Of a stretch of DNA of 64,000 nucleotides, positions 45,252 through 55,542 are shown piece by piece; position 1 is the stretch's first letter; every line of letters starts with the position of its first letter. Both the position numbers and the translations under genes were made by a program. Source of the stretch: Chitinophagales bacterium (GTDB lineage Bacteria > Bacteroidota > Bacteroidia > Chitinophagales > UBA10324). The notes below the pieces were generated by a model. The model had not been told where the DNA came from and searched no databases. It saw nothing but the letters and a program-made list of their open reading frames with translations. The stretch is taken from assembly GCA_013816805.1 (NCBI GenBank), contig JACDDS010000010.1:1-64000 (forward strand). The letters run 5' to 3'.

Positions 45252-45309
45252 CAGGCAGCACCAGGCGGATGCAATTACCCTTTTGGGGGATTCAGATTGA
45301 AGATGGGGC

Positions 45310-47796
45310 TTAAAAATTTACAACGAGCCGTAAATTTATTCTTCGGGAAGTAAGATAGTTAGGAACAGCAAACACAGCATTGTCAGTGGTTTTAACCCAT
45401 GAATAAGAAATTTCATTTGAGACACCGAACAAATTAAACACTTCCAAATCTATCCAGGAAGATTTGAAATTGTGCCATAATTTACTTTGTAGATTTTTTT
45501 CCTTCTTGCCATCCAGCAATAAATAGGAAAATCCAATATCTACCCTACGGTAAGGTGATAACCGTAATGTATCTCTGTCCCGAAAATGGTCGGGGGGACC
45601 AGTTGGCAAGCCAGTACCAAAAAGCACACTTAAATGCACTTTAAAATTTTCATTTCCTGGAATATAATCCTGGAAGAACATTCCGAAATTAATCCGCTGA
45701 TCACTGGGTCTTGGAATGTAGCCCGGGTGTACAATTGTGGTATCAGTAGTAATATCGTGGACAGAATTATTTTCATTAAACGTAGTGTCGAATGTAAAAC
45801 TGTAATCGAAATCATCTATTAGATTTTCTTTTGTCTTTAACCATGAAATCGAGATCCACGATTCGGCATCCTTTACAAAATCACCATTCAACCGCAGGTC
45901 AATGCCTTCAGCAAATCCCGTTGCATCATTCAATCCATAATAGCGAATACGAACGTTATCCAGCTCATATGGATTTAAATCAGTGAGCTTCTTAAAATAA
46001 ATTTCTGAAACAAACTTAAAAGGGCGGTCCCATATTTTGAAATTATAGTCTGTTCCTACCACAAACTGAACAGATCGCTGGGCAAGCACGCCAGGATGAA
46101 TATTTCCGTACAGATCTACCAGTTCCCTTAGAAATGGCGGCTGATCATAAACTCCTACTGAAGCACGAAATACCAGATCATGTTTCCACCGGGGCTGGTA
46201 CGACACTTGTGCACGGGGGCTTATTAGAAATTGCCGGTTAAAATCCCAATAGGTGAACCTGGCTCCTGCATTCAGAATAAAATCTTTCTCTGCATTTAAA
46301 GTCCATGCATCCTGCAAATAGCCGCTATATCGAAAGCTGGTAATGTTAAAGGTATTTCGAATCACATTTTGAAGAAACACACTTGAAGTAGAGTAGGGAA
46401 GTGAATAGCCTGCTGAATCAATATGAGACCATTCACTCAGGTTATAGCTGTTCTCTTCTCGGTTTATTCCCAATCCCCATTGAACATAGTGATTTGCGCT
46501 GGTATAAAAGCCTTTATGCTCCAGCTTTACAACGGAAGCATCTAAAAAATCCCTGCCCCATTCCTGGTCTCCACCTACGCCGAGGCTAAACAACACATTT
46601 CCGAATCCACTGCTGCCAAAACTATTATTAACCAATCCTAAAAAATATTCACCGAGAATATCATAGGTTTCATCTTCTCTGTCCTTATAAGCAGAAGCAA
46701 GAAATTTAAGATGTAGATTTTTTACCGGTTTATAATTGAGGGCGATACCACCCATTGCATTTGTATATCGATCTATTTCCTGTCCATCAAAAAAGACCCG
46801 GAGCCGTAACGTGGTTTTTATGGTTCCAAAAGTAGTGACCTGGCTATCCGGAACGAATTGATATGTATTGCCTGAATAATTTGCAATTCCCTCCAGTGAA
46901 ATCTTATCTGAAATATCATACGTTAGATAAGTTTGAAAATCAGAAAATGAGGGGTGGTAATCTCCTTTTGTAGGTAATGAGTTTAACAGATACTGATTGG
47001 ATTTATACCGTGCACCTATAAGCAGCGTGAAGCGTTGATCTTTTGAAGCTTCCTCCAAAGTTAAACTTCCACCCAATAAACTTATAGATGCAGATCCTCC
47101 AAACCGCACTGGTTTTTTATAGTCTACATCCAGCACACTGGACATCTTATCTCCGTATTTGGATTGAAACCCACCGGCAGAAAATTGCAGCGAGCTTACC
47201 AGATCCGGATTAATAAAACTCAAACCTTCCTGTTGCCCGGAGCGGGTAAGATATGGACGGTAAATTTCAAAGTCATTGACGTACACTAAATTTTCATCAA
47301 AATTTCCTCCCCTTACTGAATATTGGGAAGAGAGCTCATTATTAGATTGCGCACCAAGAACTTTTAGAATTGCTTCGACACCTCCTGAAGCCGAAGGAAG
47401 CGCTGCAAAGTTTTTTGGATCAATTTTTACCATACCCGCCTGATCACGTATTTCCTGATTCTGAACGGTAACGTCATTGATTATGATTGGCTTCGAAACC
47501 ATTATTACATAAAGCGGGTAACGCTGACCGGGATTTAAATGGACTAACTTTTCATAGTTTTCAAAACCGACAAAAGAAAAAGTGACCGTAACATTTTTAT
47601 CGGAAGGAATTTCTATTTCATAATCCCCTGTTTCATTCGATAAAAAAATATTCCCCGTAGAGGAAAGCTTTATAGACACGGACTTAAGGGGCATATTTAC
47701 TTCATCCCGTATATTTCCATAAAGGGTAGCAATCTGGCAATAGGTGCACAGAGGTATACTTATCATTATAAAAAAAAATATAAATTTTTGCATCAT
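45310..47796 (-). CDS. TonB-dependent outer membrane receptor
   Basis: An 828-residue receptor. After the signal peptide (FIFFFIMISIPLCTYCQ) comes a CarboxypepD_reg domain (LYGNIRDEVNMPLKSVSIKLSSTGNIFLSNETGDYEIEIP). The plug follows (about 110-220, SQYSVRGGNFDENLVYVNDFEIYRP) and then a 22-strand barrel ending in the aromatic-terminal strand RRINLRLVVNF. It imports a ligand across the outer membrane using TonB energy. There is no SusD partner beside it, so it is not a typical glycan Sus pair; the ligand is unknown. Confidence 0.92.
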   Translation of the reverse strand: MMQKFIFFFIMISIPLCTYCQIATLYGNIRDEVNMPLKSVSIKLSSTGNIFLSNETGDYEIEIPSDKNVTVTFSFVGFENYEKLVHLNPGQRYPLYVIMVSKPIIINDVTVQNQEIRDQAGMVKIDPKNFAALPSASGGVEAILKVLGAQSNNELSSQYSVRGGNFDENLVYVNDFEIYRPYLTRSGQQEGLSFINPDLVSSLQFSAGGFQSKYGDKMSSVLDVDYKKPVRFGGSASISLLGGSLTLEEASKDQRFTLLIGARYKSNQYLLNSLPTKGDYHPSFSDFQTYLTYDISDKISLEGIANYSGNTYQFVPDSQVTTFGTIKTTLRLRVFFDGQEIDRYTNAMGGIALNYKPVKNLHLKFLASAYKDREDETYDILGEYFLGLVNNSFGSSGFGNVLFSLGVGGDQEWGRDFLDASVVKLEHKGFYTSANHYVQWGLGINREENSYNLSEWSHIDSAGYSLPYSTSSVFLQNVIRNTFNITSFRYSGYLQDAWTLNAEKDFILNAGARFTYWDFNRQFLISPRAQVSYQPRWKHDLVFRASVGVYDQPPFLRELVDLYGNIHPGVLAQRSVQFVVGTDYNFKIWDRPFKFVSEIYFKKLTDLNPYELDNVRIRYYGLNDATGFAEGIDLRLNGDFVKDAESWISISWLKTKENLIDDFDYSFTFDTTFNENNSVHDITTDTTIVHPGYIPRPSDQRINFGMFFQDYIPGNENFKVHLSVLFGTGLPTGPPDHFRDRDTLRLSPYRRVDIGFSYLLLDGKKEKNLQSKLWHNFKSSWIDLEVFNLFGVSNEISYSWVKTTDNAVFAVPNYLTSRRINLRLVVNF

Positions 47797-47810
47797 CAGC
47801 TAAACGTCGG

Positions 47811-48482
47811 TTAAACTACCGTATTACTTCTGCGGGCATTTTTCAAAAGACCAATAGTTTCAGCCGGATGAGGAGAATTGAAAACCGTATTTCCTGCCAC
47901 GAGCACATCAGCACCGGCTTCTATCAATATACCAGCATTGTCGAGATCAACCCCTCCATCAATCTCAATTTTGGCCATTGATTTTCGGGAGAGAATTAAA
48001 CTTTTTAGCTGTGATAGCTTCCAAAGTGTATTTGGAATAAATTTTTGTCCTCCATAACCAGGGTTAACGGACATTAAGCACACCAGGTCAATATCGGTTA
48101 TTACATCTTGAAGTAAAACTACAGGGGAATGTGGGTTAATGGCCACTCCGGCTAAAATGCCATTTTCTTTAATGAACGAAATGGTGCGATGAAGATGAAT
48201 ACATGCTTCAAGGTGAACACTTATCAGATTAGCACCGGATTTAGCAAATTCTTCTATATATTTTTCCGGCTCTGCAATCATCAGATGCACATCAAGGGGT
48301 TTACGGGAAAACTTTTTAATGGCTTTTAAAACCGGAAAGCCAAACGATATATTCGGAACAAACCTTCCATCCATAATATCGCAGTGGATCCAATCGGCCG
48401 CGCTTTCATTAAGCATATTAACTTCGTCCTGTAAATTGCCAAAGTCTGCAGATAAAATAGAGGGTGCCACCAATGCATTCAT
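47811..48482 (-). CDS. rpe: ribulose-phosphate 3-epimerase
   Basis: A 223-residue TIM-barrel enzyme of the pentose phosphate pathway from MNALVAPSILSADFGNLQDEV. Motifs are HCDIMDGRFVPNISFG, VHLMI, MSVNPGYGGQKFIP and EIDGGVDLDNAG, carrying the two catalytic Asp and metal-binding His residues. A longer in-frame start adds 35 unrelated residues and is rejected. It lies 14 bp upstream of the TonB receptor start. Confidence 0.95.
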   Translation of the reverse strand: MNALVAPSILSADFGNLQDEVNMLNESAADWIHCDIMDGRFVPNISFGFPVLKAIKKFSRKPLDVHLMIAEPEKYIEEFAKSGANLISVHLEACIHLHRTISFIKENGILAGVAINPHSPVVLLQDVITDIDLVCLMSVNPGYGGQKFIPNTLWKLSQLKSLILSRKSMAKIEIDGGVDLDNAGILIEAGADVLVAGNTVFNSPHPAETIGLLKNARRSNTVV

Positions 48483-48606
48483 GCGCCGAAGATAAGTGGA
48501 AATTTGATGACCAATGACTGGCCAAATGCAGATCAAAAGCATTTCGCTGGTTGCAAAAAGAAGTATAACCCAAGCTTCTGAGCACATAATCGTTGCCCTA
48601 AAATAA

Positions 48607-48636
48607 AAAAGCCGCCCCGGTAAAGAGACGGCTTTT
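48607..48636 (-). terminator. terminator after rpoD
   Basis: AAAAGCCG (48607-48614) and CGGCTTTT (48629-48636) form an 8-bp stem with a 14-base loop, with T-rich flanks on both strands, 15 bp past the rpoD stop. It may act in both directions. Confidence 0.7.
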
Positions 48637-48651
48637 AATTATTTTTTTGTA

Positions 48652-49515
48652 TTAGCCCAGGTATGTTTTTAAAGTACGGGCTGTTTTTAATTTACGCATT
48701 CTGCGTATAGCCTTCTCTTTGATCTGCCTGACACGCTCACGGGTCAAAGCAAACCGTTGCCCTATCTCATCAAGATTCATAGGCTGTTCCCCATTCACAC
48801 CAAAAAAACAGCTTACAATATCTGCATCTCTCTTATTCATTGCGGAGAGAACACGTTTAATATCCCGCTTTAATGATTCACTGTAAAGATCATCTACAAC
48901 CCCTTTGGAATGGTTGTCTTCATAAAATTCAATCATTGTGCCTTCTTCATTCTCCTTAATAGGAGCATCCATAGAAAGGTGTTTTCCGGAACCCTTCATC
49001 ATATCCATTATATCTTTAACCGTCACATTCATAATGTCGGCTAACTCTTCCTGGCTGGGCTCCCGCTCATTTTGTTGCTCAAAATGAATCATAGCTTTAT
49101 TCAGCTTGCTTAATGATCCTACCTTATTTAAAGGTAAGCGAACCATTCTGGACTGCTCTACCAAAGCTTGTAAGATAGATTGCCTGATCCACCATACTGC
49201 ATATGAAATAAATTTGAAACCTTTGGATTCATCAAAACGCTGCGCCGCTTTAATCAAGCCTATATTTCCTTCATTTATCAGGTCACTTAAAGATAATCCC
49301 TGATGCTGATATTGCTTAGCCACTGAAACCACAAAGCGCAGATTTGCTTTTGTCATTTTTTCCAATGCATCCTGATCACCTGCTTTTATTTTACGTGCCA
49401 GTTCCACTTCTTCTTCAGGAGTAATTAAGGACATTTTACCAATCTCCTGAAGATACCGTTCAAGGGAATCATTATCACGCGCGGTGATTTGTTGTGTAAT
49501 TTTTAACTGCCTCAT
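48652..49515 (-). CDS. rpoD: primary RNA polymerase sigma factor (RpoD/SigA)
   Basis: A 287-residue group 1 sigma factor lacking region 1.1, as usual in Bacteroidota. Region 1.2 reads DNDSLERYLQEIGKMSLITPEEEVELARKI. Region 2 reads NLRFVVSVAKQYQHQGLSLSDLINEGNIGLIKAAQRFD and YAVWWIRQSI. Region 4 reads MNLDEIGQRFALTRERVRQIKEKAIRRMR. It should recognise the TAnnTTTG/TTG promoters seen through this window. It is monocistronic with its own terminator. Confidence 0.95.
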   Translation of the reverse strand: MRQLKITQQITARDNDSLERYLQEIGKMSLITPEEEVELARKIKAGDQDALEKMTKANLRFVVSVAKQYQHQGLSLSDLINEGNIGLIKAAQRFDESKGFKFISYAVWWIRQSILQALVEQSRMVRLPLNKVGSLSKLNKAMIHFEQQNEREPSQEELADIMNVTVKDIMDMMKGSGKHLSMDAPIKENEEGTMIEFYEDNHSKGVVDDLYSESLKRDIKRVLSAMNKRDADIVSCFFGVNGEQPMNLDEIGQRFALTRERVRQIKEKAIRRMRKLKTARTLKTYLG

Positions 49516-49717
49516 TTAATGGGTATTATTTATAAAAATTAAATACAATCACAGACTGAATTTAGTTCGGAACTGTAAATTTGATCTGAGACGAATCAAA
49601 AATCTTACCGAAGTTTGACAATAGGCTGCCTTGCAGAAATTATGACGATAATAGGACGCGATGCTTGAATTTGAGATAGAATTTGGATCCGTCATCAAAA
49701 AATCAATATGATGCATT

Positions 49718-51847
49718 TTAATTTTGTGATTGCTTGTCAAGCAGCGCTTTTCTGGAAAGCTTGAATTTGCCTGTTTTCTTGTCTACCTCCAGCAATTTTA
49801 CTTTGATAGTATCGCCAACATTTAAAACTCCATCCAGATTTTCGAGACGTTTATATGATATTTCAGATATGTGCAACAGACCTTCCTTGCCAGGTAAGAA
49901 TTCAACAAATGCACCGTAAGGCATGATCGATTTTACAGTTGCTTCATATACTTCTCCGGCCTGTGGAACAGCAATTATACCCCTGATACGGTTAATCGCT
50001 TTGTCAATAGATTCTTTATTGGCAGAGGAAATTAAGATTTCACCCTCCTCACCGATTTCCGTTATATTGATGACAGTTGCTGTCTCCCGCTGCATTTCCT
50101 GGATCACCTTACCACCAGGACCAATGATTGCGCCTATAAATTCACGTGGAATCATAATCTTCACAATTCTGGGTGCATGGGACTTATAATCCTCCCGGGG
50201 CTCAGGAATGCAATCATTCAGGATGCCTAAGATGTGCAACCGTCCTTCTTTAGCCTGTTCTAATGCAAGTGCCATGGTTTCGTAAGACAATCCAAGAACT
50301 TTAATATCCATTTGACAACCACAAATCCCTTTTGCCGTTCCCGTTACTTTAAAGTCCATATCGCCCAGGTGATCTTCATCCCCAAGAATATCAGAAAGAA
50401 TTGCAACTTTTCCATCATTACGGGTAATTAAACCCATTGCAATCCCGGATACATGACTTTTCATCTTGACACCAGCATCATAAAGGGCAAGTGAACCAGC
50501 GCAAACCGTTGCCATTGACGATGAGCCATTGGACTCAAGAATATCAGAAACCACCCGGATGGTATAAGGGTTGTTATCACCGGAAGGAAGCATATGCTTT
50601 AAAGAACGCATGGCAAGATTCCCATGACCTACCTCTCTCCTGCCAGGTCCGCGGTTCGGCTTTACTTCTCCGGTAGAAAAAGATGGGAAATTATAATGAA
50701 GAATAAACTTCTGATATATTACTTCCGTAGCTTTATCAAGCATTAATTCATCAAGCTTGGTTCCTAAAGTTACAGTGGTCAATGATTGGGTTTCTCCCCT
50801 TGTAAAAATTGCGGAACCGTGCGCGGAAGGCAAATAATCTAGTTCTGCCCAGATGGGTCGTATTTCATTGGTTTTCCGACCGTCTAAACGTATACCTTCA
50901 TCCAGAATTAAATTCCGAACCACTTCGTATTCCAGGTCTCCGTAATATTTTTTTCCTAACTTTTTTTCATTATCGCCTTCCCATGTTTCCATCATGGCTT
51001 TCAGGTCCTCTTTTAAGGAATTGAAAGCAGCTTTGCGTTCTGTTTTACCCAACCCTTTCCTTGCAATATTGTTTAGCTTTTCTGAAAAAGAGCTATAAAT
51101 TTTTTGTTTAATATCCTCACTTTGAGGGGGTTTTTTATACTCACGTGCCGGTTTTTTCCCTCCGCATAGCTCCAAAAGCTCCATTTGTGCCTTACAATGC
51201 GCCTGTACCGCCTGATGACCGACACGGATCGCTTCCAGGAGATCAGATTCTGATGCTTCCTTACCTTCCCCTTCAACCATTACAATACTTTCCCGGGAAG
51301 CCCCTACTATAACATCTAGTTCGGCCTTCTCCATCTCAGACTTTAATGGATTCACGACAAATTTTCCTTCAATCTTACAAACCCTGACCTCGGAAATGGG
51401 GCCATTGAAAGGTATATCAGAAACCATTAAAGCAGCGGAAGCAGCAAGAGCAGCAAGTGTATCGGGCATGATGTTCTGATCGGCAGAAATCAGTGAAACC
51501 ATGACTTGGGTATCAGATAAATAATCTTCAGGAAATAAAGGTCGAAGTACCCTGTCTATTATGCGTGAAATCAAAATTTCATAGTCCGAAAGCCTTGCTT
51601 CTCTTCTAAAAAATCCACCTGGAATTCTGCCTGCAGATGCAAACTTTTCCTGATAATCAACAGATAACGGAAAAAAGTCCTGACCTTCTTTGACATCCTT
51701 GCTGGAAACTACTGTAGCAAGTAACATACAATTCCCCTGACGGACTAAAACAGATCCATCGGCCTGTGTTGCTAATTTCCCAGTTTCAATCGTGATACTA
51801 CGACCATCTCCGCTGTCAAATGTTTTTGATATAGCTGTTTTACTCAT
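49718..51847 (-). CDS. pnp: polyribonucleotide nucleotidyltransferase (PNPase)
   Basis: A 709-residue phosphorolytic 3'-5' exoribonuclease. Two RNase PH domains are present ([42 protein letters not shown]). The KH domain has [19 protein letters not shown] (about 570-590), and the S1 domain ends the protein ([23 protein letters not shown]). Full length and intact. It follows rpsO across a long hairpin, the classical rpsO-pnp pair. Confidence 0.97.
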   Translation of the reverse strand: MSKTAISKTFDSGDGRSITIETGKLATQADGSVLVRQGNCMLLATVVSSKDVKEGQDFFPLSVDYQEKFASAGRIPGGFFRREARLSDYEILISRIIDRVLRPLFPEDYLSDTQVMVSLISADQNIMPDTLAALAASAALMVSDIPFNGPISEVRVCKIEGKFVVNPLKSEMEKAELDVIVGASRESIVMVEGEGKEASESDLLEAIRVGHQAVQAHCKAQMELLELCGGKKPAREYKKPPQSEDIKQKIYSSFSEKLNNIARKGLGKTERKAAFNSLKEDLKAMMETWEGDNEKKLGKKYYGDLEYEVVRNLILDEGIRLDGRKTNEIRPIWAELDYLPSAHGSAIFTRGETQSLTTVTLGTKLDELMLDKATEVIYQKFILHYNFPSFSTGEVKPNRGPGRREVGHGNLAMRSLKHMLPSGDNNPYTIRVVSDILESNGSSSMATVCAGSLALYDAGVKMKSHVSGIAMGLITRNDGKVAILSDILGDEDHLGDMDFKVTGTAKGICGCQMDIKVLGLSYETMALALEQAKEGRLHILGILNDCIPEPREDYKSHAPRIVKIMIPREFIGAIIGPGGKVIQEMQRETATVINITEIGEEGEILISSANKESIDKAINRIRGIIAVPQAGEVYEATVKSIMPYGAFVEFLPGKEGLLHISEISYKRLENLDGVLNVGDTIKVKLLEVDKKTGKFKLSRKALLDKQSQN

Positions 51848-51870
51848 AGTTATGATCTATTTAAAGCATA

Positions 51871-51898
51871 AAGCCATCAGGAATAATCCTAACGGCCT
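51871..51898 (-). promoter_or_regulatory. rpsO-pnp intergenic hairpin
   Basis: AAGCCATCAGGA and TCCTAACGGCCT pair over 12 positions (three wobbles on the RNA) with a 4-base loop, in the 68-bp gap between rpsO and pnp. Only a weak T-run follows on the transcript, so it could be a leaky terminator or an RNase processing site such as that which controls pnp in E. coli; the latter is an analogy. Confidence 0.55.
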
Positions 51899-51915
51899 AA
51901 TAAAAAGTATGTGAA

Positions 51916-52185
51916 TTATTTTCTAAGTTTTAATCTCTCGATTATTTGCCTATAAGATGAAAGGTTGGTATCATGGAGATATTTCAGCAGGCGTTTTCGC
52001 TGGCCAACCATTTTTAATAATGACCTTGAGGTGTTAAAATCTTTTTTTTGTCCGTCTAAATGTCCGGCTATATCATTTATACGCTCAGTAAGTAAAGCAA
52101 CTTGTGCTTCTGTTGAGCCGGTATTACTCTCGCTGGCAGCAAAATTTTTAATAACTTCTGCCTTTCTTTCCTTTGTAATGGGCAT
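51916..52185 (-). CDS. rpsO: 30S ribosomal protein S15
   Basis: An 89-residue S15 with the rRNA-binding signature TGSTEAQVALLTERINDIAGHL, then SRSLLKMVGQRKRLLKYLHDTN. It binds the central domain of 16S rRNA early in assembly. It is encoded upstream of pnp. Confidence 0.97.
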   Translation of the reverse strand: MPITKERKAEVIKNFAASESNTGSTEAQVALLTERINDIAGHLDGQKKDFNTSRSLLKMVGQRKRLLKYLHDTNLSSYRQIIERLKLRK

Positions 52186-52216
52186 GGTTGTATTATCTTT
52201 TCCTTTATTAAGGGCG

Positions 52217-52224
52217 CAAATATA
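52217..52224 (-). promoter_or_regulatory. -7 box of rpsO-pnp
   Basis: On the minus strand TATATTTG is an exact TAnnTTTG, 31 bp before the rpsO start codon. A good -33 is not evident. Confidence 0.45.
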
Positions 52225-52247
52225 GCAATTATTTGTTACAGAGGTAC

Positions 52248-53096
52248 CTATTTTGAAAGCGCAAACACATCTGCCAAATCCTTCAATCGTTGTTTCAATT
52301 CTTTTCGATTCACGATAAAGTCAAGAAAGCCATGTTCCAGTAAAAATTCCGACCGTTGAAACCCTTTGGGTAAATCTTTCTTGATCGTTTCTTTAATCAC
52401 CCGGGGGCCTGCAAAACCGATTAAAGCATCAGGCTCCGCCATATTTATATCCCCCAACATAGCAAAGGAAGCCGTGACACCTCCTGTTGTCGGATCGGTC
52501 ATTAAGGAATAATATGGGATTTTTGCATCAGAAAGCTGGGTAAGCTTGGCAGAGGTTTTTGCCAATTGCATAAGTGAAAATGCGGCTTCCATCATCCGTG
52601 CTCCTCCTGACTTTGAAATAATGAGCAAGGGAATTCTTTGTTTTACACAGTAATCAATTGCATATGCAATCCGCTGACCCACCACACTACCCATAGAACC
52701 CCCTATAAAGTTAAAATTCATACATGCACAGACCAGTTTTTGGTCGCTCACTTTACCGACTCCAACAGAAATTGCCTCACTTACATTAACTTTTTTAGTG
52801 GCCTCAAGTCGCTCTTCATATGATTTTAAATCTTTAAACTGAAGAAAGTCCTTCGGCTTCAGTGATTCAAATAAGAGTTTGTAATCGTTATCATCAAAAA
52901 TAATTTCGAAATATTCTATAGAGTTGATTCTCGGATGATAATTGCAGTTTGGGCACACATATTTATTATCAGTTAAATCTGCTGTAGGTATTGTTTTTTT
53001 ACAAGCAGGGCAGTTCCACCAAATGCCATCCGGTACTTCCAGTTTTTCTTCCGTACTGGTTGTAATACCTTCCTTATTGCGCTTAAACCAGGCCAT
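52248..53096 (-). CDS. accD: acetyl-CoA carboxylase carboxyltransferase subunit beta
   Basis: A 282-residue AccD. A zinc ribbon (CPACKKTIPTADLTDNKYVCPNC, about residues 31-53) precedes the crotonase-fold domain with RMMEAAFSLMQLAKTSAKL, DPTTGGVTASFAMLGDI and GFAGPRVIKETIKKDLPKGFQRSEFLLEHG. With AccA it transfers CO2 from carboxybiotin to acetyl-CoA in fatty acid synthesis. accA is not in the window. It follows the aldolase gene by about 70 bp. Confidence 0.96.
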   Translation of the reverse strand: MAWFKRNKEGITTSTEEKLEVPDGIWWNCPACKKTIPTADLTDNKYVCPNCNYHPRINSIEYFEIIFDDNDYKLLFESLKPKDFLQFKDLKSYEERLEATKKVNVSEAISVGVGKVSDQKLVCACMNFNFIGGSMGSVVGQRIAYAIDYCVKQRIPLLIISKSGGARMMEAAFSLMQLAKTSAKLTQLSDAKIPYYSLMTDPTTGGVTASFAMLGDINMAEPDALIGFAGPRVIKETIKKDLPKGFQRSEFLLEHGFLDFIVNRKELKQRLKDLADVFALSK

Positions 53097-53167
53097 TCCT
53101 ATAGAGTATAGTGATATGAAAAGTAACTATGCAGGAGTAAATTAAATTCCTGAGTTTGGGAAGTTTA

Positions 53168-54226
53168 TCAGGCAAGATCAATCTCCGGGGCCAGATATAC
53201 ATCCTGAATAACATTTAATAATTCAATGCCATCTTTCATTGGCTTTTGAAACGCTTTCCTGCCTGAGATAAGACCAGTTCCTCCTGCCCTTTTATTTACG
53301 ACAGCAGTAAAAACTGCTTCAGCCATATCAGATGCTCCCCTTGATTCTCCTCCTGAGTTTATAAGACCAGCTCTTCCCATGTAACAGTTGATAACCTGGT
53401 AACGGCACAGGTCAATAGGGTGGTCTGTTGTTAAATCCCTGTATACCCTAGGATGGGTTTTACCGAATTTGAGCGCTTCAAATCCTCCGTTATTTGTGGC
53501 AAGCTTTTGTTTAATTATATCTGCCTGAATGGTAACCCCAAGGTGATTTGCCTGGCCTGTTAAATCTGCTGCAGTACTATAGTCCACATTATCTTTTTTA
53601 AATCCTGTATTTCGCAGGTAGCACCACAGAATGGTCGCCATCCCCATCTCATGTGCTATCGCAAAAGCTTTTGATACTTCCTGAATCTGTCGTGCTGATT
53701 CTTCAGATCCAAAATATATGGTGGCTCCTATTGCTGCTGCACCAATATTCCACGCTTCTTTAACGGTACCAAACATGATCTGATCATATTTATTGGGATA
53801 GCTTAAGAATTCATTGTGATTGATCTTTACTATGAATGGAATTTTATGTGCGTATTTACGTGATACAGATGCCAGGACACCGTATGTTGAGGCAACAGCG
53901 TTACACCCTCCTTCTATAGCCAGTGATACAATATTTTCCGGATCAAAATACATTGGATTGGGTGCAAAGGATGCACCGGCGCTGTGTTCCACGCCCTGGT
54001 CTACTGGTAGGACAGAAACATAGCCAGTACCGCCTAACCTACCGTGATTATAGATCATCTGCAAATTGCGTATTACCTGGTTGTTTCTGTTTGTCTGAGT
54101 GAATACCTGGTCTATGAAATCCGGGCCCGGAACGTGAAGCAACTGTTTATCTACCGTTGAACAAACGTGACTGAGAAGATATTCCGCCTTATCTTCCAGC
54201 AATGAAGTGATGGTGCTTAATGCCAT
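53168..54226 (-). CDS. fbaB: class I fructose-bisphosphate aldolase (FbaB type)
   Basis: A 352-residue DeoC/FbaB-type Schiff-base aldolase. It shows [55 protein letters not shown] and the C-terminal [11 protein letters not shown] and [15 protein letters not shown] phosphate-binding segments. It cleaves fructose 1,6-bisphosphate in glycolysis or gluconeogenesis. The archaeal-type class I enzyme is common in Bacteroidota. It has its own promoter box and may be co-transcribed with accD. Confidence 0.93.
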   Translation of the reverse strand: MALSTITSLLEDKAEYLLSHVCSTVDKQLLHVPGPDFIDQVFTQTNRNNQVIRNLQMIYNHGRLGGTGYVSVLPVDQGVEHSAGASFAPNPMYFDPENIVSLAIEGGCNAVASTYGVLASVSRKYAHKIPFIVKINHNEFLSYPNKYDQIMFGTVKEAWNIGAAAIGATIYFGSEESARQIQEVSKAFAIAHEMGMATILWCYLRNTGFKKDNVDYSTAADLTGQANHLGVTIQADIIKQKLATNNGGFEALKFGKTHPRVYRDLTTDHPIDLCRYQVINCYMGRAGLINSGGESRGASDMAEAVFTAVVNKRAGGTGLISGRKAFQKPMKDGIELLNVIQDVYLAPEIDLA

Positions 54227-54257
54227 AGCAAATCGTTTAGGTTTGTATGAGTTGCGG

Positions 54258-54265
54258 CAAATATA
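54258..54265 (-). promoter_or_regulatory. -7 box of fbaB
   Basis: On the minus strand TATATTTG is an exact TAnnTTTG, 31 bp before the aldolase start codon. A second related box, TAACTTTG, lies slightly upstream. Confidence 0.45.
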
Positions 54266-54310
54266 GCAAAGTTAGCTTTGCAGGCGGAGTGAAGAGAACC
54301 GTATCTGCTA

Positions 54311-55123
54311 CTACACCTTTAATTTTTTATGCAGTTGTAGAAAGTAGGCTGCTGACTTTAACAAACGGCTTCCATACCAGGAAAACATTTCGCCATCAAC
54401 CAGTAAAACCTTTGATAAGGGCAACATGTTTTGTATTTGCTGAACGTGATTTTCTTTAAATGGATATGGTTCAGAAGAAAGAAAAATGTAGTCCGGTGTG
54501 AGATCTGATATTTCCTGTAACTCTATTACCGGATACCGTGTCTTGCCAGAAAAAATATTTTCAAAACCAGCCGTTTTAAGCATGTCATTGATAAAGGTAT
54601 CTGCACCCACGGTCATATAAGGATTCCGCCAAATAAGATAGCAGATCCTATTTTTATAAGTGGTCTTGTACGGTTGAGGACCCGTTATATTAGAATTTAA
54701 ATTTTTGAAATGAAACTTTATTTCGGAAACAAGCGATGATGCTTCATGATATTTTTCAACTAGTTTGCCGATTGAAATTATCATTTCATATGCCTCTTCG
54801 AGTATCCTGATGTTGCTCATCCAGACAGGAAATTCTTTCATTAACTCCTTTACTTGCTCTTCATTATTTTCTTCTTTATTTCCAATAATGAGATCCGGAT
54901 AGAGAGATTTTACTTTTTCGAGGTTAATGTCTTTTGTACCACCGATTTTAATTCTCGATTTAGTTTTTTCTTTTGGGCGGATACAAAATTTTGTAACGCC
55001 AATAATTTCCTCGTTTAATCCAAGGTCGAAAAGCAATTCGCTTTGGGAAGGTACCAGGGATATAATTCGTTTGGGAGGAAAAGAGAGTAGAACATCCCGC
55101 CTAAGCTGATCGGTAAAAATCAT
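54311..55123 (-). CDS. helical-backbone metal receptor (BtuF-like), no signal peptide
   Basis: A 270-residue periplasmic-binding-protein fold of the BtuF/FhuD type: KRIISLVPSQSELLFDLGLNEEIIGVTKFC, KSLYPDLIIGNKEENNEEQV, then the long backbone helix and DLTPDYIFLSSEPYPF. In the family these bind cobalamin or chelated iron and feed an ABC importer. No signal peptide or lipobox is present at the chosen start, and no upstream in-frame start supplies one, so a cytoplasmic role is possible. No transporter genes are adjacent. Confidence 0.8.
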   Translation of the reverse strand: MIFTDQLRRDVLLSFPPKRIISLVPSQSELLFDLGLNEEIIGVTKFCIRPKEKTKSRIKIGGTKDINLEKVKSLYPDLIIGNKEENNEEQVKELMKEFPVWMSNIRILEEAYEMIISIGKLVEKYHEASSLVSEIKFHFKNLNSNITGPQPYKTTYKNRICYLIWRNPYMTVGADTFINDMLKTAGFENIFSGKTRYPVIELQEISDLTPDYIFLSSEPYPFKENHVQQIQNMLPLSKVLLVDGEMFSWYGSRLLKSAAYFLQLHKKLKV

Positions 55124-55227
55124 TTTAAATACGGTAATAAATTCGCAATCTTATATAAACATTATTAAGGAGGTCAATTTCACTAGTTACAAATTCAGAG
55201 GATGGTACTTATTCGTATTCTAAAATT

Positions 55228-55330
55228 TATTTCAAATATAACCCTACAATTGCCAGCATGAGGGTTACAAAAATCCAAAGTCCCATTTAATGGTGTCGGT
55301 CTTATTTTCTGCAAAACATTCGTCTTATTA
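55228..55330 (-). pseudogene. possible frameshifted remnant of a small coiled-coil/membrane protein
   Basis: On the minus strand one frame gives ENKTDTIKWDFGF and the neighbouring frame gives FVTLMLAIVGLYLK followed by a stop. Joined at a run of five T, they read like the C-terminal membrane anchor of small coiled-coil proteins (...IKW.FGF.VT...GLYLK). A Lys/Glu-rich stretch lies upstream in a third frame. It is the only coding-like signal in the 420-bp gap 55124-55542. Confidence 0.35.
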
Positions 55331-55490
55331 CTCACTCCCTTATCTATTTTTGATTCTACAGACTGTACCAAAGTTTTTAACTTTTCATTTACCAGGTGTT
55401 ACAAAAGCGCGTTAAACAATTTAATTTCGAATAACAGCATTTCTATAAGCATAATAATTAGATAAAGCAATGTCCTAAGATTCTATCTGT

Positions 55491-55530
55491 TAAAAAATAA
55501 AGCCGCCCCGAAATGCGGGACGACCTTATT
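55491..55530 (-). terminator. terminator between the M43 protease and BtuF-like genes
   Basis: On the minus strand AATAAGGTCGTCCCG and CGGGGCGGCTTTATT form a long stem with a few mismatches around a CATTT loop, followed by a T-rich run. It lies just past the protease stop codon. Confidence 0.7.
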
Positions 55531-55542
55531 TTAACATTTATA

